Assembly (NCBI GenBank): GCA_009840595.1
Contig: VXNK01000152.1
Coordinates: 1 to 47,076 of the forward strand
Reading direction: 5' to 3'
DNA: 47,076 bases
DNA from: Rhodospirillaceae bacterium
Lineage (GTDB): Bacteria > Pseudomonadota > Alphaproteobacteria > Bin65
Shown: positions 1 through 10,987 of the stretch, in pieces
How positions within the stretch are numbered: the first letter of the stretch is position 1
Layout: every line of letters begins with the position of its first letter
The notes under the pieces: model-generated
Told to the model about the DNA's origin: nothing
Database searches by the model: none
What the model saw: only the letters and a program-made list of their open reading frames with translations
Translations under genes and position numbers: made by a program

Positions 1-334
1 CACACCGCCGACAAACTCAAACCGACATACCCTGCGGTCCTTGGCGGATGCTTACGAAAAACCGGAGGAATGGGTCGCTTTAGAAGACGGATGGCTGTTG
101 CTCACTTTGTTTATTCCATTCGAAAGCACGGCTTTAGTCTTACGCTTCGTTTTTTTTGCAGGCAACTGCTCTTGAAGCTCACCTCGCGGCGGCCATATCG
201 TCTTGAGCAATTGGAGGTTTGAGATTGCAGTCGGTACCACTTACCTTAGCTGTGATCTCTCACTAAGGTGTCTATCTCGAACTGAAGCTCGGATGTTGAT
301 CGGCGCGTAGTTGGACGCCGAAATGTCCCGCCTT
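1..334. other. Left edge, no recognised gene
   Basis: This stretch has clearly lower GC and less codon bias than the neighbouring genes. Two short plus-strand frames are open to the left edge: one stops at 173-175 (57 codons), the other at 220-222 (73 codons). A 62-codon minus-strand frame covers 52-240. None gives a protein I recognise, and none shows a convincing ribosome-binding site. One of the open frames could be the 3' end of a gene cut by the window edge, but I cannot support that. Confidence 0.4.
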
Positions 335-3300
335 CTACTCCGCCGCCTCCTGCACCGCCGCCTTGCGCCGTTCGGCCGGATCGCGGAACAGGCGCATCAG
401 TTCGGCCTCGCGATCCGCGGCGCAGGCCATGCTCGCTTCCTTGACGTGGCCGTAGCCGCGGATGTCTTCCGGGATGCCGGCGATTTCGACGGCCAGATCG
501 TGGGTCCCGGCGTCGAGCCCGCCGATCAGTTCCCGGACGGTCGCCTCATAGTCGCGGATCAGCCTGCGCTCGGCCTTGCGCTCCGCCGTCCGGCCGAACG
601 GGTCGAGCGGCCCGCCACGCAGCCCCTTGAGCTTCGCCAGCAGGGCGAAGGCGGTGAAGATCCACGGGCCGTATTCGCGTTTCTCGAGCTGGCCGGTCTC
701 CAGATCGCGCCGCGCCAGCAGCGGCGGGGCGAGATGGACCGTCATGCGGTGGTTGCCGTCCTCGAAAGCCTGGGCGGCCTGGCGGCGGAACGCGCCGTCC
801 GAATAGAGCCGGGCGACCTCGTACTCGTCCTTGTAGGCCATCAGCTTGTAGTAGTTCCGCGCCACGGCGAGCGCGAAGCCCGACAGGCCTTTCGCCCTGT
901 CCCGTTCGGCCGCTTCGGCCGCCCGCACCAGGCTTTCGTACCGGTCGGCCCAGGCGGCGTTCTGGTAGGCCGTCAGGTCCTTGCGCCGGATCGCGACGAT
1001 CTCGTCCACCGTCTCGGCCCGTTTCGGCTTGAATTCGAGCGGCGCGGCCGGGAACGCGATCCTGCGCACGGCTTCGGGATCGACCGCGGCGCGGCGGCCC
1101 CAATCCAGGGCCCGCTTGTTCGCCGTCACCGCGACGCCGTTCAGCTCGATCGCCTCGAGGATCGAGGCCTCCTGCAACGGCACCATGCCCTTCTGCAGGG
1201 CATAGCCGAGCATGAACATGTTGGTCGCGATCGAATCGCCCATCAGGCGGGTCGCGATGGCGGTCGCTTCGAGCGCCTCGAACCGCCCTTCGCCGACCGT
1301 CTGCCCGACGATATCCAGCAGCGCTTCGCTCGGGAATTGCAGGTCCTTGTTCCGGATGAAGCCGGCGGTCATCGTCTCCTGGGTGTTGACGATGGCGCGG
1401 GTCTTGTCCCGGCCCATCTTGGCGAGCGCCTCGTTGCTCGACGTCACCACCAGGTCGCAGCCGATCACCGCATCCGCCTCGCCGGCCGCGATCCGCACCG
1501 CGTGGATATCCTCCGGCCGCTCGGCAATGCGGATATGGCTCATCACCGCGCCGTTCTTCTGGGCGACGCCGGTATGGTCCAGCGTGGTGACGCCCTTGCC
1601 CTCGATATGGGCGGCCATCGAGATCAGGGCGCCGACGGTGATGACGCCGGTGCCGCCGATGCCGGTCACCAGGATGCCGTAGGGCTCGCTACAGGCCGGA
1701 ATGACCGGCTCGGGAATCGCCTCGTCCGGCAGGTCGGCCGGGCGCACGGTTGCCGCCGCCCGCCGCGGTGCTGCGCCGTGCACGGTGACGAAGCTCGGGC
1801 AGAAGCCCTTGATGCAGGAGAAATCCTTGTTGCAGTTCGACTGGTCGATCTTGCGCTTGCGGCCGAACTCGGTCTCGACCGGCGTGACCGACATGCAGTT
1901 CGACTGGACCGAACAGTCGCCGCAGCCTTCGCACACCCGCTCGTTGATGAAGACCCGCTTCGGCGGATCGTAGAATTCGCCGCGCTTGCGGCGCCGGCGT
2001 TTCTCGGCGGCGCAGGTCTGGTCGTAGATCAGCACCGACACGCCCTTCCACGCGCGCAGGTCGCGCTGCACCCGGTCGAGATCGTCCCGGTGGTGGAAGG
2101 TGACGCCGGGCGCGAAATGCATCCCGGTCGGGTACTTGTCCGGTTCGTCGGAAACCACGACGACCTTCTTCGCGCCCTCGGCATAGACCTGGAGCGAGAT
2201 GTCGGCGACCGTCGGCTGGCCTTCCACCGGCTGGCCGCCGGTCATCGCCACGGCGTCGTTGTAGAGGATCTTGTAGGTGATGTTGACGCCGGCCGCGACG
2301 CAGGCCCGGATCGCCAGCAGGCCGCTGTGATAGTAGGTGCCGTCGCCGAGATTGGCGAAGATGTGCTCAGCATTGGAGAAGGCCGCCTGGCCGATCCACG
2401 GCGTGCCTTCGCCGCCCATCTGGGTGAAGGTCGCCGTGCTGCGGTCCATCCATTGCGACATGAAATGGCAGCCGATGCCGGACACCGCCCGGCTGCCCTC
2501 CGGCACCCGGGTCGAGCTGTTGTGCGGACAGCCGGAGCAGAAATAGGGCGTCCGGTCGAAGTTGACCGGTTTCTTCGCCAGTGCCTTTTCCTTGCGGTCC
2601 AGGAACTCGAGCCGGCTGCGGATGCTCTCGTCGTCGTGGAATTTCAGGATCCGCTCGCCGATCGCCCGGGAAATCTTGCCGGGCGACAGGTCGTTCGACG
2701 CCGGCAGCAGCCAGTTGCCGTCCTCGTCGAACTTACCGACGACGCGCGGCCGGCTCGCCGAATCCCAGTTGTACAGCTGCTCCTTCAGCTGGTTCTCGAT
2801 CAGGGCGCGCTTTTCCTCGACGACGACGATCTCTTCGAGTCCGTGGGCGAACTCCCGCACCCCGTCCTTCTCGAGCGGCCAGACCATGCCGACCTTGTAG
2901 AGCCGGATGCCGATGCCGGCCGCCTTGTCGTCGTCGATGCCCAGGTTCTGCAGCGCCTGGCGCACGTCGAGATAGGACTTGCCGCAGGTCACGATGCCGA
3001 GGCGCGGCTTCGGGCTGTCGATGACGATCCGGTCGATCCGGTTGGTCCGGGCGAAGGCGAGCGCGGCATAGGCCTTGTGCCGGAGCAGCCGGTCTTCCTG
3101 TTCGTGGATGCCGTCGGGCCAGCGGATGTTCAGGCCGCCTTCCGGCGGGGTGTAGGCGTTCGGCATGTCGATCCGCACCCGGTCCGGCGCAACGGAGACC
3201 GACGCGGCGCTCTCGACCACTTCGGCGACCGTCTTGAAGCCGATCCAGGCGCCGGTATAGCGCGACATCGCCCAGCCGATCAGGCCGTAGTCCAGCATTT

Positions 3301-3841
3301 CCTGGACGTTGGACGGATACAGGACCGGCACCATCGCCGCCATGAACATGTGGTCGGACTGGTGCGGCAGGGTGGAGGAGCTGGCGCCGTGATCGTCGCC
3401 GGCGCAGATCAGCACGCCGCCGTGCTTCGACGAACCGGCCGCGTTGCCGTGTTTCATCACGTCGCCGCAGCGGTCGACGCCGGGGCCCTTGCCGTACCAC
3501 ATGGCGAACACGCCGTCCTTGGCGGCGTCGGGGAACAGCGGCAGCTGCTGGCTGCCCCAGACCGCCGTCATCGCCAGGTCTTCGTTGACGCCCGGCTCGA
3601 ACTTGATGTGGTGGCGTTCGAGATATTTCTGGGCGCGCCATAGGTTCATGTCCAGGACGCCCAGCGGCGAGCCGCGATAGCCGCTGATGAAGCCGCCGGT
3701 GTCCAGGCCCGCCGCCAGGTCGCGCTGGCGCTGCATCATGGGCAGCCGGACCAGCGCCTGGATGCCGGTCAGGAAAACCCGGCCTTCCTCAAGCTCGTAT
3801 TTATCTTCGAGGGTAACTTTTCGCTGCGGCGTGGCGGCCAT
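335..3841 (-). CDS. Indolepyruvate ferredoxin oxidoreductase, fused alpha/beta/gamma type
   Basis: Thiamine-diphosphate and iron-sulfur enzyme that oxidatively decarboxylates indolepyruvate and related aryl 2-oxoacids to acyl-CoA; it is cytoplasmic. At 1168 residues it is the long single-chain form found in many proteobacteria. The N-terminal part is the pyruvate-oxidoreductase-like alpha domain. A TPP-binding region with [11 protein letters not shown] lies near residue 500. A ferredoxin-like cysteine cluster (CEGCGDC followed by further Cys) lies near 640-685. The C-terminal gamma-type domain begins near 720 with [11 protein letters not shown]. The ATG at 3841 was chosen because the next 60 residues align with the family start; an in-frame start at 3937 would add an Arg-rich stretch unlike the family. 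It is divergent from prs across 259 bases. Confidence 0.93.
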   Translation of the reverse strand: MAATPQRKVTLEDKYELEEGRVFLTGIQALVRLPMMQRQRDLAAGLDTGGFISGYRGSPLGVLDMNLWRAQKYLERHHIKFEPGVNEDLAMTAVWGSQQLPLFPDAAKDGVFAMWYGKGPGVDRCGDVMKHGNAAGSSKHGGVLICAGDDHGASSSTLPHQSDHMFMAAMVPVLYPSNVQEMLDYGLIGWAMSRYTGAWIGFKTVAEVVESAASVSVAPDRVRIDMPNAYTPPEGGLNIRWPDGIHEQEDRLLRHKAYAALAFARTNRIDRIVIDSPKPRLGIVTCGKSYLDVRQALQNLGIDDDKAAGIGIRLYKVGMVWPLEKDGVREFAHGLEEIVVVEEKRALIENQLKEQLYNWDSASRPRVVGKFDEDGNWLLPASNDLSPGKISRAIGERILKFHDDESIRSRLEFLDRKEKALAKKPVNFDRTPYFCSGCPHNSSTRVPEGSRAVSGIGCHFMSQWMDRSTATFTQMGGEGTPWIGQAAFSNAEHIFANLGDGTYYHSGLLAIRACVAAGVNITYKILYNDAVAMTGGQPVEGQPTVADISLQVYAEGAKKVVVVSDEPDKYPTGMHFAPGVTFHHRDDLDRVQRDLRAWKGVSVLIYDQTCAAEKRRRRKRGEFYDPPKRVFINERVCEGCGDCSVQSNCMSVTPVETEFGRKRKIDQSNCNKDFSCIKGFCPSFVTVHGAAPRRAAATVRPADLPDEAIPEPVIPACSEPYGILVTGIGGTGVITVGALISMAAHIEGKGVTTLDHTGVAQKNGAVMSHIRIAERPEDIHAVRIAAGEADAVIGCDLVVTSSNEALAKMGRDKTRAIVNTQETMTAGFIRNKDLQFPSEALLDIVGQTVGEGRFEALEATAIATRLMGDSIATNMFMLGYALQKGMVPLQEASILEAIELNGVAVTANKRALDWGRRAAVDPEAVRRIAFPAAPLEFKPKRAETVDEIVAIRRKDLTAYQNAAWADRYESLVRAAEAAERDRAKGLSGFALAVARNYYKLMAYKDEYEVARLYSDGAFRRQAAQAFEDGNHRMTVHLAPPLLARRDLETGQLEKREYGPWIFTAFALLAKLKGLRGGPLDPFGRTAERKAERRLIRDYEATVRELIGGLDAGTHDLAVEIAGIPEDIRGYGHVKEASMACAADREAELMRLFRDPAERRKAAVQEAAE

Positions 3842-4100
3842 GGGTTCGAATTTTCCGTTTCGGACAATAGCGGCGCGTAGCCGTAACCTAAGTGTATCGG
3901 CGCGGGACGCCAAGCGCCGCTTCGGCATGGGCCGCATTCGGCGCGGCCCGCAGCCTGCCGGCGCCGGTTCGCGGCGGCGCCCTCCGCGTTTACAGCTTTA
4001 TGACGGCTTGTTAGAACCGCCCCATCGCGTGCGGGTTGCCCGGTCAACGGGCTCGGGCGAAGGGCAGGGACGGCCCGTTTCGGGGCGTGGCGGAATTTTC

Positions 4101-5045
<945 letters not shown>

Positions 5046-5221
5046 GCCGGTGTCGGGCGCCGGGCGCGCCGCCGGCGATTCGCCGCGGCCACCTGTCGCT
5101 TGATTGCGGCGTCCGCCCGGACCCATATCGCGGCGTCCGCGCGGCGCCCCCAATGGCGCCGCAGGGGAGGCCGCCCCGGGCGGGGTTCCCTGAAAGTCGG
5201 GACAGAAATCGGAGATCGACG

Positions 5222-5899
5222 ATGAGCGACTACGCTGTGCTCGAAGCGGCGGCGCGCGACCGGGCCGGCAAGGGGGCCGCCCGGGCGATCCGCCGCGAAG
5301 GCGGTGTGCCGGGGGTCATCTACGGCGGCGGCCAGGATGCCGTAATGCTGACGATGGACCCCAGGGTTCTGCACGCCCGGATGCGCAAGACGGGATTTTT
5401 CGCAACCCAGTTCCATGTCGACGTGGCCGGGAAAAAGCACCGCGTATTGCCGAAGGAAGTGCAGTTCCATCCGGTCACGGACGATCCGATCCATGTCGAT
5501 TTCCTGCGCGTGACCGACCGGACGCGGGTGACGGTCGAGATACCGGTCCGCTTCGTCAACGAAGAGGCGGCGCCGGGCCTCGAGGTCGGCGGCGTGTTGA
5601 GCGTCGTGCGCCACACGGTCGAAGTGGCGACGGCCGCCGGCAACATTCCGGAAGAGATCGTCGTCGATCTGACCGGCATGGAAATCGGCGATTCCGTCCG
5701 GATCGGCAGCATTTCGCTGCCGGAAGGCGTGCGGCCGACCATCGCCGACCGCGATTTCATGATCGCCTCCATCGCCGCGCCGATGCAGATCGTCGAGGAC
5801 GAAGAAGAGGACGAGGAAGACGACGAGATGGACGTCCCGACCGTTGCCGAGGACGAGGCGGCGCAGCAGGACGACGAGGACGGCCCGGCCGAATCCTGA
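5222..5899 (+). CDS. rplY: 50S ribosomal protein L25, long Ctc type
   Basis: Binds 5S rRNA in the large ribosomal subunit. The 225-residue protein is the long form: an N-terminal L25 domain (about residues 1-95, with the AAARDRAGKGAARAIRREG start typical of the family) followed by the TL5/Ctc C-terminal beta domain (about 100-185). It ends in a very acidic tail from about residue 190, runs of Glu and Asp, which is common in alphaproteobacteria. The start ATG at 5222 is preceded by a GGAGA-like site. The gene sits 53 bases upstream of pth, probably in the same transcript. Confidence 0.95.
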   Translation: MSDYAVLEAAARDRAGKGAARAIRREGGVPGVIYGGGQDAVMLTMDPRVLHARMRKTGFFATQFHVDVAGKKHRVLPKEVQFHPVTDDPIHVDFLRVTDRTRVTVEIPVRFVNEEAAPGLEVGGVLSVVRHTVEVATAAGNIPEEIVVDLTGMEIGDSVRIGSISLPEGVRPTIADRDFMIASIAAPMQIVEDEEEDEEDDEMDVPTVAEDEAAQQDDEDGPAES

Positions 5900-5952
5900 T
5901 CCCGCACCGCTGCGGAGTTCCGGCGCGGCGGGCCATACCGTAGGGCGCAGCC

Positions 5953-6645
5953 ATGTTGCTCCTGGTCGGACTGGGCAATCCGGGGCCGAAATACGCCGGC
6001 CATCGCCACAATTTCGGCTTCATGGCGCTGGATGAGATCGCGCGGCGCTACGGCTTCGGGCCGTGGCGCGGGCGCTTCGCCGGCGCCGCCGCGGACGGCG
6101 AGGTCGCCGGCACACGCATCCTGGCGCTCAAGCCGATGACCCGGATGAACCTGTCGGGCCGCTCGGTCGGCGATGCGGTGCGCTTCCACAAGCTCGCACC
6201 GGCCGATGTCATCGTGCTCTACGACGAACTCGATCTCGTGCCCGGCAAGATGCGGGTCAAGACCGGCGGCGGCCACGGCGGGCATAACGGCATTCGCGAT
6301 ATCGCCGCGCGGATCGGCCCGGACTTCCGCCGGGTCCGGCTCGGCATCGGCCATCCGGGCGACAGGGACCGGGTGACCGGCTATGTCCTGCACGATTTCA
6401 CCAAGGCCGAGCGCAGGACCGCCGATGCAATGATCGATGCGGTCGCCGAATCCCTGCCCCTGCTGGTCGGCGGCGACGACAACCGTTTCATGACCCAGGT
6501 GAGCCGGATCGTGAATCCGCCGCCCCCGAAACCCGATCCGAAACCGGAGGCGAAACCGCCCCGGAAATCGGACCCGAAACCGGTACGCGAGCCGGCGCCC
6601 GAAGAGGCCGCCGCGCCGCCGGCCGGCGAGAGGGATGCCGGGTAG
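5953..6645 (+). CDS. pth: Peptidyl-tRNA hydrolase
   Basis: Releases tRNA from peptidyl-tRNAs that drop off the ribosome. Family signatures are GLGNPGPKYAGHRHNFGF (containing the catalytic His, near residue 23), PMTRMNLSG (near 65), DELDLVPGKMRVK (containing the catalytic Asp) and GGGHGGHNGIRDI (near 110). The core is about 190 residues. The protein is 230 long because of a Pro/Lys-rich tail with repeated KPDPKPEAKP-type units, which is poorly conserved and probably disordered. Its stop codon directly abuts the ychF start, so the two are translationally coupled. Confidence 0.95.
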   Translation: MLLLVGLGNPGPKYAGHRHNFGFMALDEIARRYGFGPWRGRFAGAAADGEVAGTRILALKPMTRMNLSGRSVGDAVRFHKLAPADVIVLYDELDLVPGKMRVKTGGGHGGHNGIRDIAARIGPDFRRVRLGIGHPGDRDRVTGYVLHDFTKAERRTADAMIDAVAESLPLLVGGDDNRFMTQVSRIVNPPPPKPDPKPEAKPPRKSDPKPVREPAPEEAAAPPAGERDAG

Positions 6646-7746
6646 ATGGGCTTCCGCTGCGGCATCGTCGGGCTGCCGAACGTCGGCAAGTCCACCCTGT
6701 TCAACGCGCTGACGGCGACGGCGGCGGCCGAGGCGTCCAACTACCCGTTCTGCACCATCGAGCCCAATATCGGTCGCGTCGCGGTGCCCGACGACCGGCC
6801 GGCGGCGATCGCGGCGCTGACGGGCTCCGCCGCCGCGGTTCCGGCGCAACTGGAGTTCGTCGATATCGCCGGGCTGGTACGCGGGGCGAGCCGGGGCGAG
6901 GGACTGGGCAACCGGTTTCTCGCCAACATCCGCGAGGTCGACGCCGTCGCCCATGTCGTGCGCTGCTTCGACGGCGGCGCCGTGCATCATGTTGAGGGAT
7001 CGGTCGATCCGCTGCGCGATATCGAAACCGTCGAAACCGAACTGATGCTCGCCGATCTGGAAAGCCTGGAAGGCCGCGCGGAGAATGCCCGGCGGCGCGT
7101 CACCGGCGGCGACAAGGACGCGCGGGACCGGCTGAAGGCGATGGAGCCGGCGCTGGCCGCCCTGGAGGCCGGGCGCCCGGCGCGGCAGGCGGCTATCCCG
7201 GCCGGCTCGGAAAAGGCGTTTCGCGACCTGCAGTTGCTCACCGCCAAGCCGGTCCTCTACATCGCCAATGTCGACGAGGAGTCGGCAGGGGCCGGCAACG
7301 GCTACTCCCGGCAGGTCGAGGACTTTGCCGCTGCCAGCGGGGCGGCCTCGGTGGTCATCGCCGCGGATATCGAGGCGGAACTGGCGCAACTGGAGGACGC
7401 CGCCGAGCGCCGGGCGTTCCTCGAATCGCTGGGGCTCGGCGAACCGGGCCTCGACCGTGTGATTCGCGCCGGATACGATCTGCTCGGCCTGATCACCTTC
7501 TTCTCGACCGGGCCGAAGGAAACCCGGGCCTGGACGGTGCCGCGCGGCGCCACGGCCTATGAGGCGGCCGGCGAAATCCACACCGATTTCCAGCGCGGCT
7601 TCATCCGGGCGGAAACGGTCGCTTCGGACGTTTTCCTCGAATCCGGGGGCGAGCAGGCCGTCCGGGAGGCCGGGAAGATGCGCAGCGAAGGCCGGGACTA
7701 TCCGGTCAGGGACGGCGACATCATGCTGTTCCGGTTCAACGTATAG
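6646..7746 (+). CDS. ychF: Redox-regulated ATPase YchF (Obg-like)
   Basis: Universally conserved Obg-family P-loop protein that prefers ATP and associates with ribosomes. The 366 residues fit the family. The P-loop GLPNVGKST is at about residue 8, the YPFCTIEPN switch region follows, and the IANVDEES segment replaces the usual NKxD guanine-specificity motif, which fits ATP use. A C-terminal TGS domain ends in DYPVRDGDIMLFRFNV. The ATG immediately follows the pth stop. The pth-ychF pair is widely conserved. Confidence 0.97.
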   Translation: MGFRCGIVGLPNVGKSTLFNALTATAAAEASNYPFCTIEPNIGRVAVPDDRPAAIAALTGSAAAVPAQLEFVDIAGLVRGASRGEGLGNRFLANIREVDAVAHVVRCFDGGAVHHVEGSVDPLRDIETVETELMLADLESLEGRAENARRRVTGGDKDARDRLKAMEPALAALEAGRPARQAAIPAGSEKAFRDLQLLTAKPVLYIANVDEESAGAGNGYSRQVEDFAAASGAASVVIAADIEAELAQLEDAAERRAFLESLGLGEPGLDRVIRAGYDLLGLITFFSTGPKETRAWTVPRGATAYEAAGEIHTDFQRGFIRAETVASDVFLESGGEQAVREAGKMRSEGRDYPVRDGDIMLFRFNV

Positions 7747-7757
7747 GAGGAAGCCCG

Positions 7758-8429
7758 ATGGGCGAATGGATCGACGTTACCGCAGAAGACGGCCACAGGT
7801 GCCAGGCGTGGCTTGCGCGGCCGGTGGGCGCGGCGAAGGGCGTCGTCGTCGTCATGCAGGAGATTTTCGGCGTCAACGACCATATCCGGCGCGATACCGA
7901 CAAGTTTGCCGGCCACGGCTACGCCGCGATCGCCCCGGCGGTCTTCGACCGGGTCGAGGCCGGCGTCGAACTCGGCTACGACGAGGACGGTTTCGCCAGA
8001 GGGCGCAGCGTCGTCGGCGAACTGGGCTGGGACGGCCCGCTGCTCGACGTCAGGGCCGCGGCCACGGCTGCGGCCGCGGCGGCGGACTGCGGCGGCCCGG
8101 TCTTCGGCGTCGGCTATTGCTGGGGCGGTTCGCTGGCCTGGCTGGCGGCGACGCGGCTGGCGATTCCGTCGGTCGGCTACTATGGCGGGCGCACCGCCGG
8201 CCTGATCGAAGAGCAGCCCCAGGCGCCGGTCATGCTGCATTTCGGCGAACGGGACCATGCCATCCCGATGGCCGACGTCGACAGCATCCGCGCCGCCCAT
8301 CCCGCCGTGCCGGTCCACATCTACGATGCCGGCCACGGCTTCAACTGCGACATGCGCAAGGATTACGACCGGGCTTCCGCCGAACTGGCCCTGCGGCGCA
8401 CCCTGGCCTTCTTCGACGCGCTGTCCTGA
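7758..8429 (+). CDS. Dienelactone hydrolase family protein
   Basis: Alpha/beta hydrolase of 223 residues, the typical size of the dienelactone hydrolase family. The nucleophile is the Cys in GYCWGG (near residue 119). The Asp in GERDHAIP and the His in DAGHGFNCD complete the triad. The N-terminal VVVMQEIFGVNDHIR segment is characteristic. A strong ribosome-binding site (AGGAGG) lies just before the ATG, 11 bases after the ychF stop, so it is probably cotranscribed with ychF. The physiological substrate cannot be told from sequence; no chlorocatechol pathway genes are adjacent. Confidence 0.9.
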   Translation: MGEWIDVTAEDGHRCQAWLARPVGAAKGVVVVMQEIFGVNDHIRRDTDKFAGHGYAAIAPAVFDRVEAGVELGYDEDGFARGRSVVGELGWDGPLLDVRAAATAAAAAADCGGPVFGVGYCWGGSLAWLAATRLAIPSVGYYGGRTAGLIEEQPQAPVMLHFGERDHAIPMADVDSIRAAHPAVPVHIYDAGHGFNCDMRKDYDRASAELALRRTLAFFDALS

Positions 8430-8446
8430 CGGCAGCCGGGGCGCGG

Positions 8447-9295
8447 TCAGACCGCGCAGAACTCCAGGCTCACGCCGTTGGCCTGCGATCCCGTGACGGC
8501 GACGGTCTGGTCGTCCTTGCGGGTGTATCCGATGCCGCCGGCCGCCAGGGCCCTGACCGTCTCTGCCGGATCGGTCACCGAAAGCGCCATGCCGGCGACG
8601 AACGGCGGCCGCCATTTGCGCCGCCTGAGTTCCGGCAGGGCGTCCCCGGCGGCGGCCTCGGTCAGGAAGCGCAATTCGGTCGGGCCGACCTTCACGCTGA
8701 ATTCCTGTTCGCCGATCTCGGTCACGGCGTCCCGGCCCAGAAACTTCTTCCAGCCGGCCTGGGCCGCGCCGGTGCTCCGGACCACGACGGTCATCGAGTC
8801 GATGCCGGTGACGCCGTTGGGGTGGTCCGTCCATTCCGGCCGCCAGACCAGCTCGGGCGTCAGATGCTGGCACACGAAGGACGACACGCCCGGCGTCGCG
8901 CCGTTGAGATAGACCAGCTTGAACGCCGGCTCGACCTCGCCTTCGGGCATCTCCAGCAGGCGCGACAGGTCGGCCGGACCCTTGTAGCCGATCGCGGCGG
9001 CCTCCAGGGCCGTGCTGACCGCTTCGGCCTCGTCCGCCGAAAAGGCGAGCCCCATCAGCCCCTCGCGGAGCTTGAGAAACCGGTCCAGCTTGTTGGTGAA
9101 TTTTTCCGGATCGACGATGCCGAGCAGCTCGACATAGTCGGTCTCGAACATGATGCAGTAGTTCGCCGTGCCCCAGCCCCGGTGCCGGCCCCGCGGCGTG
9201 ATCGTGAAGCCGAGCTTCGCCCACTGGCGGCGCGCCGCCTCCAGCTTGCGGACGCCGACGATGGCGTGGTCGATCCCGGTGATCGGAACGGGCAT
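8447..9295 (-). CDS. VOC-superfamily (glyoxalase-like domain) protein
   Basis: The 282-residue protein opens with PITGIDHAIVGVRKLE, typical of a vicinal-oxygen-chelate betaalphabetabetabeta module, followed by RGWGTANYCIMFETDYVELLGI. It resembles the glyoxalase-like single-chain proteins of proteobacteria that carry two VOC modules; a second begins near residue 155 (GIDSMTVVVRSTGA). The enzymatic role is unknown. The ATG at 9295 gives the family-like N terminus; upstream in-frame codons encode an Arg/Pro-rich stretch. It is convergent with the dienelactone-hydrolase-like gene, with 17 bases between the stops. Confidence 0.85.
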   Translation of the reverse strand: MPVPITGIDHAIVGVRKLEAARRQWAKLGFTITPRGRHRGWGTANYCIMFETDYVELLGIVDPEKFTNKLDRFLKLREGLMGLAFSADEAEAVSTALEAAAIGYKGPADLSRLLEMPEGEVEPAFKLVYLNGATPGVSSFVCQHLTPELVWRPEWTDHPNGVTGIDSMTVVVRSTGAAQAGWKKFLGRDAVTEIGEQEFSVKVGPTELRFLTEAAAGDALPELRRRKWRPPFVAGMALSVTDPAETVRALAAGGIGYTRKDDQTVAVTGSQANGVSLEFCAV

Positions 9296-9409
9296 GGGAC
9301 TCCGGACGGCTGGCCTGGGGCGGTTCGAATGCCCGAAGGTTAGACGCCGGACCGGGGCGAAGCTTTGCGGCACCCGGCCCCTGCGACACCTTGCCGAATT
9401 CCGGGGCCG

Positions 9410-10072
9410 CTACCGGCGCTCTCGGCCCGGATTCTGGCCGTAGGTTGCGAATTTCCCAAGGATTCTCTGCATTTCCGTAGCGTCCAGCGCTTCCGGCTCG
9501 CCGATTTCGAGCGTCTTGAGATACGTCGCGGCCAGCGTTTCGACCTCTACGGCCAGCGCCAGCGCCGCCTCAAGCGTGTGGCCGCACGCAATCAGGCCGT
9601 GATGGGCGAGCAGGCAGGCCCGCCGGCCCTCGAGCGCGTGGAGCGCGTTGGCCGAAAGTTCGGCGGTGCCGAAGGTGGCGTAGGGCGCGCAGCGGATATC
9701 CGGCCCGCCCGCGGCGGCGACCATGTAGTGGAAGGCGGGGATGCCCCGGCCGTGGCAGGCGAGCGCCGTCGCGTGGACGGCGTGGGTGTGGACGACGGCG
9801 TGCAGGTCCGGGCGGCTGCGCAGGATATCGCAATGGAAACGCCACTCGCTCGACGGCAGCCAGTCGCCGTCGTAACGGCCGTCCGAATCCATCCAGACGA
9901 TCTGAGCAGGCGTCAGTGCGTCGTAGGGAATGCCGGTCGGCGTGATCAACAGCCCCTCGCCGGCGCGTACGCTGACATTGCCGGAGGTACCCCGGTTGAT
10001 GCCGAGCGGCTCCAGTTGCCGCGCCGCCGCGATAACCGCCTTGCGCAGCTTGAGATGGCGGAGCCCGGCCAC
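9410..10072 (-). CDS. Class II aldolase/adducin family protein, likely methylthio-sugar-phosphate aldolase
   Basis: Zinc-dependent class II aldolase of the fuculose-phosphate aldolase family (220 residues). The zinc ligands are visible as HTHAVHATALA (near residue 96) and HHGLIACG (near 155). SGNVSVR and SSEWRFH mark the phosphate-binding and early active-site segments. It starts 6 bases after the mtnP stop in the same operon. In Rhodospirillum rubrum an equivalent enzyme (Ald2) next to mtnP splits 5-methylthioribulose 1-phosphate into DHAP and 2-methylthioacetaldehyde. The same role is inferred here from context; a generic aldolase or a MtnB-type dehydratase (same fold) remains possible. Confidence 0.8.
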   Translation of the reverse strand: MAGLRHLKLRKAVIAAARQLEPLGINRGTSGNVSVRAGEGLLITPTGIPYDALTPAQIVWMDSDGRYDGDWLPSSEWRFHCDILRSRPDLHAVVHTHAVHATALACHGRGIPAFHYMVAAAGGPDIRCAPYATFGTAELSANALHALEGRRACLLAHHGLIACGHTLEAALALAVEVETLAATYLKTLEIGEPEALDATEMQRILGKFATYGQNPGRERR

Positions 10073-10078
10073 GTCGCT

Positions 10079-10978
10079 TCAGCGATTGAGAACGCGCCCG
10101 GCCACCGCATCCAGCCTGGCGGCCAACGCCGGGTCGCGGGCGTCCGGCGCGGTGATGATGGCGTGTTCCAGCGCCGTGTGGCAGCCCTCGGGGCAGGTGC
10201 CGGCGCGGCCGGCCAGCCGCTGCGCCGCGTCCCTGACCAGCGCCCGGCCCTTGTCGGCATTGGCCAGCAGCACGCCGATGACGTTCTCGACCGAGACGGC
10301 ATCGTGGTCCGGGTGCCAGCAGTCGTAGTCCGTCACCATGGCGACGGTGGCGTAGCAGAGCTCGGCCTCCCGGGCGAGCTTGGCTTCGGGCATGTTGGTC
10401 ATGCCGATCACCGAACAGCCCCACGACCGGTAGAGGTTCGATTCGGCCAGGGTCGAGAATTGCGGCCCCTCCATCGCGAGATAGGTTCCGCCGGCGCTGA
10501 CCGGGATGTCCAGCGCGGCGCAGGACTCCGCAAGAATGCCGCCCAGCCGGCCGCACACCGGATGGGCGAATTCGACATGGGCCACCAGCCCCGCGCTGAA
10601 AAAACTTTTCTCCCGGCCGAAGGTGCGGTCGATGAACTGATCCGGGAGCACGAAGGTGCCGGGCGCGAGCTCGTCGCGGAACGACCCGCAGGCGCTGACC
10701 GAAAGGATTTCCGTCACCCCGGCGCGTTTCATCGCGTCGATGTTGGCGCGATAGTTGATCGAGGTCGGCGAATGGACATGGCCGCGACCGTGCCGGGGCA
10801 GAAACACCATCCGGGCATCGCCCAGCCGCCCGAACAGCAGCTTGTCCGAGGGCTTGCCGAACGGACTATCCACGGCTTCCCAGCGCCGGTCTTCAAGACC
10901 GTCGATTTCGTAAATTCCGCTGCCGCCGATCACGCCGATCACGGGCGGCCGGTCGGGAGAATGGATATCCGCGGTCAT
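10079..10978 (-). CDS. mtnP: S-methyl-5'-thioadenosine phosphorylase
   Basis: Phosphorolyses 5'-methylthioadenosine to adenine and 5-methylthioribose 1-phosphate, recycling the by-product of polyamine and related synthesis. The 299 residues show GVIGGSGIYEIDGLED at the N terminus, NYRANIDAMKRAGV, SVSACGSFRDELAPG (phosphate and substrate site) and the TDYDCWH segment that marks MTA phosphorylases among the PNP-like enzymes. It lies between an FAD reductase (9 bases upstream) and a class II aldolase (6 bases downstream). No mtnA isomerase gene is present in this window, although the proposed pathway would need one. Confidence 0.92.
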   Translation of the reverse strand: MTADIHSPDRPPVIGVIGGSGIYEIDGLEDRRWEAVDSPFGKPSDKLLFGRLGDARMVFLPRHGRGHVHSPTSINYRANIDAMKRAGVTEILSVSACGSFRDELAPGTFVLPDQFIDRTFGREKSFFSAGLVAHVEFAHPVCGRLGGILAESCAALDIPVSAGGTYLAMEGPQFSTLAESNLYRSWGCSVIGMTNMPEAKLAREAELCYATVAMVTDYDCWHPDHDAVSVENVIGVLLANADKGRALVRDAAQRLAGRAGTCPEGCHTALEHAIITAPDARDPALAARLDAVAGRVLNR

Positions 10979-10987
10979 GGGACCGGC

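Noticed and set aside
52..240. 62-codon minus-strand frame at the left edge
   Set aside because: No ribosome-binding site, no recognisable domain and composition like random intergenic sequence.
311..3643. 1110-codon plus-strand frame
   Set aside because: Shadow of the indolepyruvate oxidoreductase gene on the minus strand.
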